From positions 1 to 33,958 of the forward strand of contig CACKOX010000015.1 of assembly GCA_902601865.1 (NCBI GenBank): a stretch of DNA of 33,958 nt, given 5' to 3'. How positions within the stretch are numbered: the first letter of the stretch is position 1; the number at the start of each line of letters is the position of its first letter. This document shows, piece after piece, positions 18,505 through 27,714 of the stretch. The position numbers and the translations under genes were made by a program. The notes beneath the pieces were generated by a model, which saw only the letters and a list, made by a program, of their open reading frames with translations, was not told the origin of the DNA and made no database searches. The DNA is from an uncultured Alphaproteobacteria bacterium. Its GTDB lineage: Bacteria; Pseudomonadota; Alphaproteobacteria; HIMB59.

Positions 18505-19416
18505 GTGAAAATTAAATATGAACAACCATCTGTTTGTCATCAATCTTATAAAAGTGTTTTAGGACAAAGACCAATCTGGGACTGGAGGCATGACAAGTTG
18601 CTATGGGTGGATATTTATGAAAATAAAATAATCGAAACAGATCAAGAGAATAGTGGAGAGCGACATTTCACTGTACCTGACGGCGTGACAAATATTCTTT
18701 TACAAGACAATAAAAATTATATTATGAGTTCTTACGACTCTATTTTTTCTATTCATCCCTCTCTATCAAAAAAACAACTTCTTACAAAGATCAAGTTTGA
18801 AAGTCCTAATAATAGAATTAATGATGCAGATGTGGATTTAAATGGTCAGATATGGATATCGACTATGGATATTCAGCAAAAGTCTCAGACGGGTAAAGTC
18901 ATATGCCACGATACTAATTTAAAACCAATTTATTCAGATAACTCTTATATTATTTCCAATGGACCAGTTTTTGATTATGAGAGAAACGTAGGTTACGTAA
19001 CGGACTCTATAAAAAGAATAATTTATATCTTTTCAATAAACGACTTGTCTCGTAATGGAATAAACAAAAAAGTTTTTCTTTCTATGAACAAAATCGATGG
19101 AAATCCCGATGGTATGACCGTTGATAAAAAAGGTAACTTATGGGTTGCAATGTGGGGGAGCGGTAAAGTTTGCTGCTTTGATAAACAAGGCAGTCTCAAA
19201 TTAATATTACAACTTCCTGTTTCAAAAGTAACAAGTTGTACGTTTGGTGGAAAAAATTTAAATGAGCTTTTTATTACAACAGCATCTGTTGGTCTAAATG
19301 ATATCGAGGCAGAAAGACAACCACATGCAGGAAAACTGTTTAAGTTCGTAACCCAAGAGCAAGGGTATGCCTCGAACTGTTATAGATCTGAAAACATCCC
19401 TGATTTGTATCATTAA
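18505..19416 (+). CDS. SMP-30/gluconolactonase-like beta-propeller protein (GTG start)
   Basis: RINDADVDLNGQIWISTMD, GNPDGMTVDKKGNLWVAMWGSGKVCCFD, KVTSCTFGGKNLNELFITTA: SMP-30 metal-site and repeat motifs. Confidence 0.92.
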   Translation: MKIKYEQPSVCHQSYKSVLGQRPIWDWRHDKLLWVDIYENKIIETDQENSGERHFTVPDGVTNILLQDNKNYIMSSYDSIFSIHPSLSKKQLLTKIKFESPNNRINDADVDLNGQIWISTMDIQQKSQTGKVICHDTNLKPIYSDNSYIISNGPVFDYERNVGYVTDSIKRIIYIFSINDLSRNGINKKVFLSMNKIDGNPDGMTVDKKGNLWVAMWGSGKVCCFDKQGSLKLILQLPVSKVTSCTFGGKNLNELFITTASVGLNDIEAERQPHAGKLFKFVTQEQGYASNCYRSENIPDLYH

Positions 19417-19418
19417 AT

Positions 19419-19637
19419 ATGAAATTTAATCAAACTCAGATTGGTGACATTATTCAAATGGCATGGGAGGATCAAACTGATTTTAGTCATATAACAAAAA
19501 TTTATGAAATTAATGAGGGGGATGTAAAAAAAATTATGAAAAATAATATAAAACGAAAAAGTTATGAAATTTGGAGAAAACGAATTCATCAAAGAAGTGC
19601 ACAAAGAACCCAGCTCAAAGGTAAAATAAATGTCTAA
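19419..19637 (+). CDS. TIGR03643/DUF2805-like small protein
   Basis: 72 aa: IIQMAWEDQTDFSHITKIYEINEGDVKKIMKNNIKRKSYEIWRKRIHQR. Confidence 0.8.
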   Translation: MKFNQTQIGDIIQMAWEDQTDFSHITKIYEINEGDVKKIMKNNIKRKSYEIWRKRIHQRSAQRTQLKGKINV

Positions 19638-20094
19638 AGCTTTATTTGGAGCAGGATGTTTTTGGGGACCAGAAAAAAAATTCTCTGAGATCAAAGGAGT
19701 CATTGAAACCCAAGTCGGCTATTCTCAAGGTTTAACTGATAAAACTACATATGAAGAAGTTTGTACAGGTAATACAAACCACGCTGAAGTTGTTTTTTTA
19801 ACGTTTGATGAAGAAAAAATCTCATACAAAAACTTAGTGGAGTTTTTCTACCAAATTCATGATCCCACAACTTTAAATCAACAAGGCCCAGATCGAGGCT
19901 CTCAATACCGCTCAGTTATAGCTTACTATGACGATACCCAATTAGAAGTAGCTAAACAGATCACAGACAAATTAAATGAAAGTAAATTTAATCAAAAAAT
20001 CACAACAGTTATAGAGCCTGTTAAAAACTATTGTCCAGCTGAAGATTATCATCAAAAGTACATGGAAAGAAAATACTCTTTTTTAAACTTCTAA
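19630..20094 (+). CDS. msrA: Peptide-methionine (S)-S-oxide reductase
   Basis: ALFGAGCFWGPEKKF, TQVGYSQG, NHAEVVFLTFD, DRGSQYRSVIAYY, YHQKYMER. Confidence 0.96.
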   Translation: MSKALFGAGCFWGPEKKFSEIKGVIETQVGYSQGLTDKTTYEEVCTGNTNHAEVVFLTFDEEKISYKNLVEFFYQIHDPTTLNQQGPDRGSQYRSVIAYYDDTQLEVAKQITDKLNESKFNQKITTVIEPVKNYCPAEDYHQKYMERKYSFLNF

Positions 20095-20098
20095 TCAT

Positions 20099-20752
20099 TC
20101 ATATAGGTGAGTAGGGATAAATAATTTTAGGAAACTTATAATTAGTTTTTCTTTTATAATATTTGTTCACAAAATAATTTGATTTTAATTTTGTTACAGA
20201 TAAAGTTTTACTTTTAATAAATTTAAATTCAGAAATATCTTTCAGCTTCTCTATCCCATTTCCTATTAGGTAATAATCTTGACTCAATAATTCATTAAGA
20301 TCAGAATTAATCTTTAAAGTCTTTGTCTTGCCAACTAATTTGCCAGATGTATCAATTTTTTGAATAGCTAAATCTCTTCTATTTGTATCTACTAAACACA
20401 AGATACTTTTAGTGGGTTTCTTTTTAAGTCCCAAAAAGAAATGCTCAAAAATAGAGTAGCTCACTATTTCCACCTTGTGGCTTATAAAAAAGCCTTTCAT
20501 GAGCGAATGGCAATTTCGTATTGCAGTAAAGCGCGCTGGCCCTTTGTTGAGGTGTAACTTTTTAATGTATTCAGCCTTTATTTTTGTTTTTTTTACTAAG
20601 TCGGCCAACAATTTAGATAAAACTTTTTCATGTCCAAACTCACTTTTTACTGTTTTATCCCAAATAATTTTTTCATTTTTAAATAAAGTAATAGAACAGT
20701 ATGATAAAGAACTATCAATGCCGATTTCAAAATTTTTCATTTTATTAGTCAT
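20099..20752 (-). CDS. tsaB: tRNA threonylcarbamoyladenosine biosynthesis protein TsaB-like (divergent)
   Basis: IGIDSSLSYCSITLF N-terminus and LHLNKGPARFTAIRNCHSLMKGF, the counterpart of the TsaB GPGSFTGLR motif. Start could be the ATG at 20740. Confidence 0.72.
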   Translation of the reverse strand: MTNKMKNFEIGIDSSLSYCSITLFKNEKIIWDKTVKSEFGHEKVLSKLLADLVKKTKIKAEYIKKLHLNKGPARFTAIRNCHSLMKGFFISHKVEIVSYSIFEHFFLGLKKKPTKSILCLVDTNRRDLAIQKIDTSGKLVGKTKTLKINSDLNELLSQDYYLIGNGIEKLKDISEFKFIKSKTLSVTKLKSNYFVNKYYKRKTNYKFPKIIYPYSPI

Positions 20753-21719
20753 TTTTATATTTAATTTTGTAATTCCAGTTAATACATCCTATGCAACAAG
20801 TGTAAATGATACAATTCCAAATAACATTTTAATGTATCACCGTTTTGATGAAATTAAGTACCCCTCAACAAATATTCGAAAAGAACAATTAGTTAGTCAT
20901 TTAACATATTTAAAGGATCAAGGATTTAAATTCATTTTAGTAAAAGATCTTCTGTTCCCAGATAAATTACAAGAAAAATCTATTTCTATAACAATCGATG
21001 ATGCATACTTATCATTTTATGAAGTGGGCTTACCTATTTTTGAAAAATTTGAAGTACCCGTTACATTATTTTTAAATACAGAAAATATTGGTGGGCAAAA
21101 TTATATGTCTTGGGGCCAACTCAAAGATGCATTAAATAGAGGTGTTGATATTCAAAATCACACACACTCTCATTCCAGTCTCCCCACTCTTAGTGAATTA
21201 GAAATAACGAACGAAATAGAAAAATCTCAAAAGCTTATTTTGGAAAACTTAGGTATTACTCCTAATTTATTTGCTTATCCTTTTGGTGAGAACAGCTCCA
21301 CAGCACAAAACGTTGTTTCGCAATATTTTGATGCAGCTTTTGGTCAACACTCAGGAGCCTTTTCGATTAATCAAAAGTATTTTATTCCTAGATTTCCTCT
21401 CAATGAAAACTATGGATCTATTGATCGTATCAAAGATGCGTCTAGTGTTTTACCTTTCAATAACGTAAACATTCAACCAAGCAATCCTTATCAAATAGAA
21501 CCAATTACAAGATATGTTTTAGACTTTCAAGAAGACGCATCGAACATCAATTGTTTCATCAGTGATTTTCAAGGCTCTTTTAATCAAACAACAACAAACC
21601 TAAGTAGTAAATTATTAATTGAGCTCAACAGACTTCCTGTAAAAGGCAGATTAAGATTTAATTGTACAAAAGTTAACAACGGTATTTTTTGGTTTGGCTA
21701 TCAGTATTTAATTAATTAA
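20718..21719 (+). CDS. Exported polysaccharide deacetylase family protein
   Basis: Likely start ATG 20718 (listed ORF starts at 20475 within tsaB antisense): MPISKFFILLVIFIFNFVIPVNTSYA signal; ILMYHRFDE, SISITIDDAYLSFYEVGLPIFEKFEVPVTLFL, IQNHTHSHSSL, LFAYPFGENSS. Confidence 0.9.
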   Translation: MPISKFFILLVIFIFNFVIPVNTSYATSVNDTIPNNILMYHRFDEIKYPSTNIRKEQLVSHLTYLKDQGFKFILVKDLLFPDKLQEKSISITIDDAYLSFYEVGLPIFEKFEVPVTLFLNTENIGGQNYMSWGQLKDALNRGVDIQNHTHSHSSLPTLSELEITNEIEKSQKLILENLGITPNLFAYPFGENSSTAQNVVSQYFDAAFGQHSGAFSINQKYFIPRFPLNENYGSIDRIKDASSVLPFNNVNIQPSNPYQIEPITRYVLDFQEDASNINCFISDFQGSFNQTTTNLSSKLLIELNRLPVKGRLRFNCTKVNNGIFWFGYQYLIN

Positions 21720-22563
21720 TTTTGAAGCGATCAAAGTCTTGAAGTTTATTTGAAGCAATAATGAGTTCTAATTGATCAACATATTTATCGCCAATTTCAG
21801 CGTAAGCCGCTAAATATTTAACTTTCATGCTGATGGGATCTGTATATTTGAGGCGCTCATCAATATGCCTCACGACTCGAAAATTATAATACGCGGGGTG
21901 CGTGTTGATATTAAACATATAGGCTTCAACACTTTCAGATAAATTATTAAATTTTAAAACGGCATGAGTTTTATCCTCATCTCTTTCTTGGGGAATAATT
22001 CCTCTATCCTCACGGGTTGTCCATTGGCCGTAAAGAGCGTTCCCTTCACTGGCAAACCTTGACTGACCCCAACCACTCTCAATAATCGCCTGCCCTAGAG
22101 CAAGGGAGATAGGAATAATGTTTATGCGTTGTTTAAGTTTTTTAAATAGTTTTTTGTTAATCTCGCTGTAATCTAACTTATACTTTTTAGACAGTCTAAT
22201 CACCTCATTGGTTTCGTTTTCATTTAATTCTTTTCTAGCAAACTTTTTTTCTATATTCACAACCATTCTTCTTTCTTGCGTGATCAAAATATTGGTTTTG
22301 TAAATTATAGGAAGTGTAACGAGGTAAAATAATTTTTTCTTTGTTGGGACATCTTGAATTTCTGAAAAATCTTTTGGCAATTCAGATATAATAGGAAGGT
22401 GATCGATGTTCTTTTCAGTTAAACTCTCAGGCATAAAATTATTTTTTTTGTAATATTTATTTAAATCTACCCAACTATCAAATTCTCCTGCGTTAAGAAA
22501 AGAATTTATAAAAAATCCAAAAAAAAAAATAAAAAGACTAGGCTTCAACGGGTCGTACTTCAC
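21712..22563 (-). CDS. Bax-like glucosaminidase domain protein
   Basis: IPISLALGQAIIESGWGQSRFASEGNALYGQWT, HAVLKFNNLSESVEAYMFNINTHPAYYNFR. Confidence 0.85.
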   Translation of the reverse strand: MKYDPLKPSLFIFFFGFFINSFLNAGEFDSWVDLNKYYKKNNFMPESLTEKNIDHLPIISELPKDFSEIQDVPTKKKLFYLVTLPIIYKTNILITQERRMVVNIEKKFARKELNENETNEVIRLSKKYKLDYSEINKKLFKKLKQRINIIPISLALGQAIIESGWGQSRFASEGNALYGQWTTREDRGIIPQERDEDKTHAVLKFNNLSESVEAYMFNINTHPAYYNFRVVRHIDERLKYTDPISMKVKYLAAYAEIGDKYVDQLELIIASNKLQDFDRFKIN

Positions 22564-23095
22564 GGACTTCGGGAATATAATGCTTTAGCATATTTTCAAT
22601 TCCCATTTTTAAAGTAGCCGTAGAGCTAGGACATCCCTGACAGGCTCCTTGCATTTGAAGGAAAACTATTCCTTCATTATATTTGTCAAAAATTATATCT
22701 CCACCGTCCATCGCAACAGCAGGCCTTACCTTACTATCAAGAAGTTCTTTAATTTTCTTAACAACGTCACTGTCGTTTTCATCAATGACATGCTCCGTTG
22801 ATGCTGTGTTTTCTGAAATGACAGGTTTGTTCATTGTAAAGTGCTCAATGATACAGCCTAAGATAGCAGGCTTCATAAGAGTCCAATCATTATCATTGCC
22901 CTTAGTGATAGTGATAAAATCCGATCCAAAAAAAACTCCCTCCACACCTTTAATATTGAATAAGTTCATTGCTAATGGAGAGTTAGAGGCAGATTCTTGA
23001 TTTTGATAGAACATCGTTCCATCTGTCATCACCTCTTTTCCTGGCAAAAACTTTAGCGTTGCTGGGTTTGGTGTCGGTTCAGTTTGTACAAACAT
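22538..23095 (-). CDS. NifU family Fe-S biogenesis protein (Nfu type)
   Basis: MFVQTEPTPNPATLKFLPGKEV, RPAVAMDGGDIIFDKYNEGIVFLQMQGACQGCPSSTATLKMGIENML (CxxC). Confidence 0.95.
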   Translation of the reverse strand: MFVQTEPTPNPATLKFLPGKEVMTDGTMFYQNQESASNSPLAMNLFNIKGVEGVFFGSDFITITKGNDNDWTLMKPAILGCIIEHFTMNKPVISENTASTEHVIDENDSDVVKKIKELLDSKVRPAVAMDGGDIIFDKYNEGIVFLQMQGACQGCPSSTATLKMGIENMLKHYIPEVREVRPVEA

Positions 23096-23140
23096 TGCTA
23101 ATAATATGTCTATAAAATTGGAAAATTCAAGCCTAAGTGT

Positions 23141-24145
23141 TTATCTAAAACCGACTATCTTGTAGACTTCCTTGATAATAGGGCCTGCGATTGTGGATGC
23201 TTTTTCACTCCCCACCTGCAAAATCTTATTTAGCTCATCCTTATTATCGAGAAGATTGAGTATCTCTTTCCTCACGGGACCAACAACCTGAATTAAAGTG
23301 TCCGCAAGATCGTTTTTTAATTTTGAATACTCTTTGCCCGCATAGCTCATTAAAGTTTTTTCAATACTCTGGTCCAAGCAAGCTGACAGAATATTTATTA
23401 AATTTAAACATTCAGGCTTATTTTGTAATTGGTCTTTGTCTTCTGGAATGAGGTCTGAGTCAGACTTCGCTTTTCTTATCTTAGAGCTGATATCATCATC
23501 ACTATCAGTTAATAAAATTCTGGAAAGCTCGGAGGCATCAGACTTTGACATTTTTTTGGTTCCATCCCGTAGACTCATCACCCTCGTAGCATTGCCATAG
23601 ATTAAAGGTTCAGGCAGGGGAAAGAAATCGACTTTAAAATCATTATTAAACTTTTGTGCAATATCTCTTGATAATTCTAAATGCTGTTTTTGATCATCGC
23701 CAACCGGAACATGCGTTGCAAGATATGCAAGAATATCAGCTGCCATTAAATTAGGGTAAACCATTAACCCAACACTTACGTTTTCTCTATTTTTTCCCGC
23801 CTTATCTTTAAATTGTGTCATTCTATTCAGCCAACCAATACGACTGACACAATTAAACACCCAAGCGAGTTGAGAGTGCTCTGCTACACTTGATTGTTGA
23901 AATATAATTTGTTTTTTGTAATCCACTCCTGCAGCAATAAACGATGCTAATACTTCTAGAGTGTTCGAGCGAAGCTCATTTGGATTTTGCTCAACGGTGA
24001 TTGCGTGTTGGTCCACCACACAATAAATACATTCAAATTCTTTTTGAAGTTCCACAAAGTTTTTTATAGCACCCAGGTAATTACCTAAGTGCAGCGTCCC
24101 TGTTGGTTGAACGCCAGAAAAAACTCTTTTTTGGAAACTAGTCAT
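23141..24145 (-). CDS. trpS: Tryptophanyl-tRNA synthetase
   Basis: [21 protein letters not shown] (HIGH-like), [24 protein letters not shown] (KMSKS). Confidence 0.98.
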   Translation of the reverse strand: MTSFQKRVFSGVQPTGTLHLGNYLGAIKNFVELQKEFECIYCVVDQHAITVEQNPNELRSNTLEVLASFIAAGVDYKKQIIFQQSSVAEHSQLAWVFNCVSRIGWLNRMTQFKDKAGKNRENVSVGLMVYPNLMAADILAYLATHVPVGDDQKQHLELSRDIAQKFNNDFKVDFFPLPEPLIYGNATRVMSLRDGTKKMSKSDASELSRILLTDSDDDISSKIRKAKSDSDLIPEDKDQLQNKPECLNLINILSACLDQSIEKTLMSYAGKEYSKLKNDLADTLIQVVGPVRKEILNLLDNKDELNKILQVGSEKASTIAGPIIKEVYKIVGFR

Positions 24146-24219
24146 TTTTTATTGTTAATAAAATTGATATCAGAATTATCTGATAAGATCGAGTGACTTC
24201 AGTTGATTCATAAAAATAT

Positions 24220-26772
24220 CTAAAGAATAGAAATCAGATTGTTTTCTATAGATTTTAGCAGTTTTGTATCTTTTATTTTTTGGTTATTACTATTTGTTAA
24301 TTGAAAAATATCAAAAACTTTCTCTCCATAAGTGGAGATTTTTGCTGACTGAACGCTAATTTGTTTATCATGAAACACTCCTAGAATGTCCATTAAAAGC
24401 CCCGGTCTATCGCCGGATAATATTTGAAAAGTAGTGACTTGCTTGCTCATCTCGTTATCAATTGTGATTTGAGGATTGACGGCTAGTTTTTGCTGATCTT
24501 GGGTAAAGGACTCTAAGGGTTTAAAATCTTTTTGATCAAGAGCACTCATCACGTGTTTCGCTGTTCGCTTTTGTTCGTTGAGATCTAAAACACCTTTATT
24601 AAAGAAGTTCGTTACCCAAAATACATCAATTACTAGATTGTTATTCAAAGAGATTATTCTGGAGCTTAGAATGTTTGATTGAGAATGAGTAAACCCAGAG
24701 ACAATATCTTTTAATATACCAGGTCTATTTTTACTCGTTACGACAACTGCACTATATTCTCTATTTTCATAGTTTAAAAAATTTACTGAGTTAATAATTT
24801 TTGCTTTTTTATTTTTTTGATAAATTTTAAATATATCTACAATCATTCTGGATGAAAAGGCTTCCCAAAACGGAGCAGGAAATTCTTTGATGGACTTGTT
24901 GATAAATTTTTTCAGGTTTATATCGGATTGTTGTAATACAGACTTCTTCAAGGATTCTTGAACAGAGGATGAATAAGTTTTTGTATCTAAACCTCTTTGA
25001 AGAAAGTCTTTTGCATTATAAAACAAACTTCTAAGCAAACTTATTCTCCATTCATTTAGAATATTTGGTCCAACAGAAGCAATATCACACAAGGTAAATA
25101 AAAATAATGAATTTATTTTTTCTTCTGTGTTCGCAATAGAAGTAAATTTAGCAATAGCCTCAGAGCTTTGTGTGTCATTTTTAAAAGCTGTATCGCTCAT
25201 CACTAAATGATGTTCAACTAGCCACAATGTTAATTCTTTCACTTCTTGTGATACAGGAAGTCTTTTTAAAATTTTATTAGTCAACTCTGTTCCATAAACA
25301 GAATGATTTTTTGGCCCCTTCTTTCCGATGTCATGAAATAGTAAAGCGATGTGAAGGGCCTCTCTCGAGGATAACCTACTATATATTTCATTATAAAAGG
25401 ATTTTTGTCTTAGCTCATTTAGGTTGTGCAGTGTTAATAATAAGTGTTCGTCTGTGGTGTAGTGATGATAAATATCAAACTGCACTTGTCCCCAAACTCT
25501 ACCAAACTCAGGAAATATTTCGCTAAATAGCTGGGTATCATTAAAATCATGAAGGGCCTGTATAGGATTTTTTTTAGAGACGACAATATTTAAAAATGAT
25601 TGGAGGTGTTGTTTATCAGTGGTTTTTTTTAAAACTTTTCTCTTTTCCTCAACGGTTTTTAAAAAGCGAGGATGAATGAGTAAATTATGTTCCAATGATT
25701 TTTCAAAGACGTTTGCCCATTTTTGTTGAAGGTTTTTAGCGGTATTATTTTTTAAATTCAGAAAACCTTTTTCAATTATAAATTCTTTTTCTAATGATTT
25801 AGTTTTAGTGGGTTTTCTTTTATAAATCGTTTTGATTATTAAATCCTCTGGAAGCTTCGAATAAAAGGTTCTTAAGAGAGAATTAATCTTTGCAACATTC
25901 ACAAACAAATCTTTCATAAAAATCTCCACTCCTTTTTCCTTCTTTTTATCTTTGTAAGTGAGTTTTTTTGAAATTTTTAATTGATTTTCAATAGATAAAA
26001 CATCGCCTTTGCTTTCGTTAAATAAATGAATAAATGCTCGAATGGTTAAGAGAAATTTCCAAGCATTCTTTAATTCTTTAATTTCCTCTTTGGTATAGAT
26101 ATTAATAGACGTTAAGTCTTCTAATTTATAAATATTAAACATAAAGATCGATACCCACAGTATGGTATGAATATCTCTAAGACCCCCAATACCCTCTTTG
26201 ATATTCGGCTCTAAATTACTTTTAATTCCTATTCGATAGTCATGTCTTTCAACCAACTCTATAAGCTTTAATTCGCTGAGCTTTAGGGGATTTTGTTTTC
26301 CAATTAAAATCTTAATGGACCGAACAAACTCACCGTATTGAATTTCATCACCAATGATAAATCGACTCTCAACAAATTTTGTAATTGTTTTTATATCTTT
26401 CTTAGAGTCGATTAATGCCTGTTTAATTGTTAAGAAAGATATTCCAACTTCTAATCCAATATCCCACAGTGTATTATTTAATTGAGTAATAAAATCTCTT
26501 ATATTTTTATTAGATTTTTTATAAATAAATAGTAAGTCAACATCACTTTTTGGTGACAAGTCATGTCTGCCGTACCCACCTACAGCGATTAAAGAGAAAT
26601 CTTCTATTGGATAAATATTATAAATTCCTTTAACTATTTCTTTTACAACTGTATCCACAAGATCTGTATGATTTTTATTAAAATAGAAGCCATCATTAGT
26701 TGATGCTAATTTTTGAAATAATTTAACCTTATTTGATTGATACTTCTTTTTTATTTGAGAGATATCTTTCAT
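24220..26772 (-). CDS. glnD: [Protein-PII] uridylyltransferase
   Basis: GGYGRHDLSPKSDVDLLFIY (nucleotidyltransferase), GIGGLRDIHTILW, HHYTTDEHLLLTL, HDIGKKGPKNHS (HD), two C-terminal ACT-like segments. Likely start is the in-frame ATG at 26772. Confidence 0.95.
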   Translation of the reverse strand: MKDISQIKKKYQSNKVKLFQKLASTNDGFYFNKNHTDLVDTVVKEIVKGIYNIYPIEDFSLIAVGGYGRHDLSPKSDVDLLFIYKKSNKNIRDFITQLNNTLWDIGLEVGISFLTIKQALIDSKKDIKTITKFVESRFIIGDEIQYGEFVRSIKILIGKQNPLKLSELKLIELVERHDYRIGIKSNLEPNIKEGIGGLRDIHTILWVSIFMFNIYKLEDLTSINIYTKEEIKELKNAWKFLLTIRAFIHLFNESKGDVLSIENQLKISKKLTYKDKKKEKGVEIFMKDLFVNVAKINSLLRTFYSKLPEDLIIKTIYKRKPTKTKSLEKEFIIEKGFLNLKNNTAKNLQQKWANVFEKSLEHNLLIHPRFLKTVEEKRKVLKKTTDKQHLQSFLNIVVSKKNPIQALHDFNDTQLFSEIFPEFGRVWGQVQFDIYHHYTTDEHLLLTLHNLNELRQKSFYNEIYSRLSSREALHIALLFHDIGKKGPKNHSVYGTELTNKILKRLPVSQEVKELTLWLVEHHLVMSDTAFKNDTQSSEAIAKFTSIANTEEKINSLFLFTLCDIASVGPNILNEWRISLLRSLFYNAKDFLQRGLDTKTYSSSVQESLKKSVLQQSDINLKKFINKSIKEFPAPFWEAFSSRMIVDIFKIYQKNKKAKIINSVNFLNYENREYSAVVVTSKNRPGILKDIVSGFTHSQSNILSSRIISLNNNLVIDVFWVTNFFNKGVLDLNEQKRTAKHVMSALDQKDFKPLESFTQDQQKLAVNPQITIDNEMSKQVTTFQILSGDRPGLLMDILGVFHDKQISVQSAKISTYGEKVFDIFQLTNSNNQKIKDTKLLKSIENNLISIL

Positions 26773-26821
26773 TAATAAAACTTTAACATTGTATATATGT
26801 AATGGTCTCAAGAATCAATTT

Positions 26822-27676
26822 ATGTCATCAATAACTGTTTCAGACGTAATTAGTACTATTCTTCGAGGGCTGAGAGATGTTTATTTTTTGATTAGCTTAT
26901 ATGAATCTACCTCATCAAATAAAAAAAAAATAATCTGTTACCCTAGAAGGCCTTTGAATCCACTTTATACTTTAGCTAAAGTTAGATGGGGCTTGCCAGT
27001 TAGGTTTACGTCCTCCCCAGAACTAGCTGACATAGAATTATATTTTTATGACAAAACTAATAGTAACTGCCAAGTCTCTGGAAATCCAAAAAAAATAGTA
27101 ATAAATAAAAATTGCACTGACATCAGTAAATCTAATGTTGATAAAGTTTTCTTAGAGATTTTTGGTTATTCTCTGAGCTTAGATCCAAAAAACTTTCATG
27201 GTTCAATTTTAGAAAAATCAGAGCAAAATGCAAAACATGACGGGAAGATTATAAATAGTTCTTCGTTAGGATTTAAAATTTATAAAAATAAGGTTTACCA
27301 AAAATTAATTAATAATATTTATAACGAATTTGCTATCGATTATAGGGTCGTATGGGTTAAAGATGAAATTGTATTAGCTTACGTGAAATTTGCTCAAAAA
27401 GAATATCGCTTTAAATCTAAAACTGTTTATTCAAAAATAGTCTCAATTTGTTCTTTATTTGAAAATGAAGAGATTAGTTTAATAAATGAATTTTGTAAAA
27501 AATTTAAACTAGATTTTGGGGAGTTAGACATTTTAAGAGATAGGGATACGAAAAAAATTTACATTGTTGATGTCAATAAAACTGCTTGGGGTCCGCCAGA
27601 TAAGATTTCACTTGAGGATGGAAAAAAAGCTATTGCACTTATTAATGACAAGTTTAGAAAAAGCTATTTAATCTAA
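26822..27676 (+). CDS. Conserved hypothetical, possible ATP-grasp-related protein
   Basis: Likely ATG 26822 (listed ORF starts 26789). C-terminal FKLDFGELDILRDRDTKKIYIVDVNKTAWGPP resembles the D..E(L)D...IYI(V)DVN metal-site segment of ATP-grasp enzymes. Confidence 0.6.
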   Translation: MSSITVSDVISTILRGLRDVYFLISLYESTSSNKKKIICYPRRPLNPLYTLAKVRWGLPVRFTSSPELADIELYFYDKTNSNCQVSGNPKKIVINKNCTDISKSNVDKVFLEIFGYSLSLDPKNFHGSILEKSEQNAKHDGKIINSSSLGFKIYKNKVYQKLINNIYNEFAIDYRVVWVKDEIVLAYVKFAQKEYRFKSKTVYSKIVSICSLFENEEISLINEFCKKFKLDFGELDILRDRDTKKIYIVDVNKTAWGPPDKISLEDGKKAIALINDKFRKSYLI

Positions 27677-27701
27677 CCCTCCCTATTAATTTAGAGAGGG
27701 T
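27676..27701. terminator. Possible bidirectional terminator between convergent genes
   Basis: ACCCTC (27676-27681) / GAGGGT (27696-27701), 14-nt loop, between gene ends 27676(+) and 27715(-). Confidence 0.4.
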
Positions 27702-27714
27702 AAAATAAATATTA

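Noticed and set aside
20475-20717. N-terminal extension of the polysaccharide deacetylase ORF
   Set aside because: Antisense to the tsaB-like gene; the ATG at 20718 gives a clean signal peptide.
22683-23000. 105-aa plus-strand ORF antisense to the NifU-family gene
   Set aside because: Fully nested opposite a well-supported conserved gene; no SD or domain evidence.
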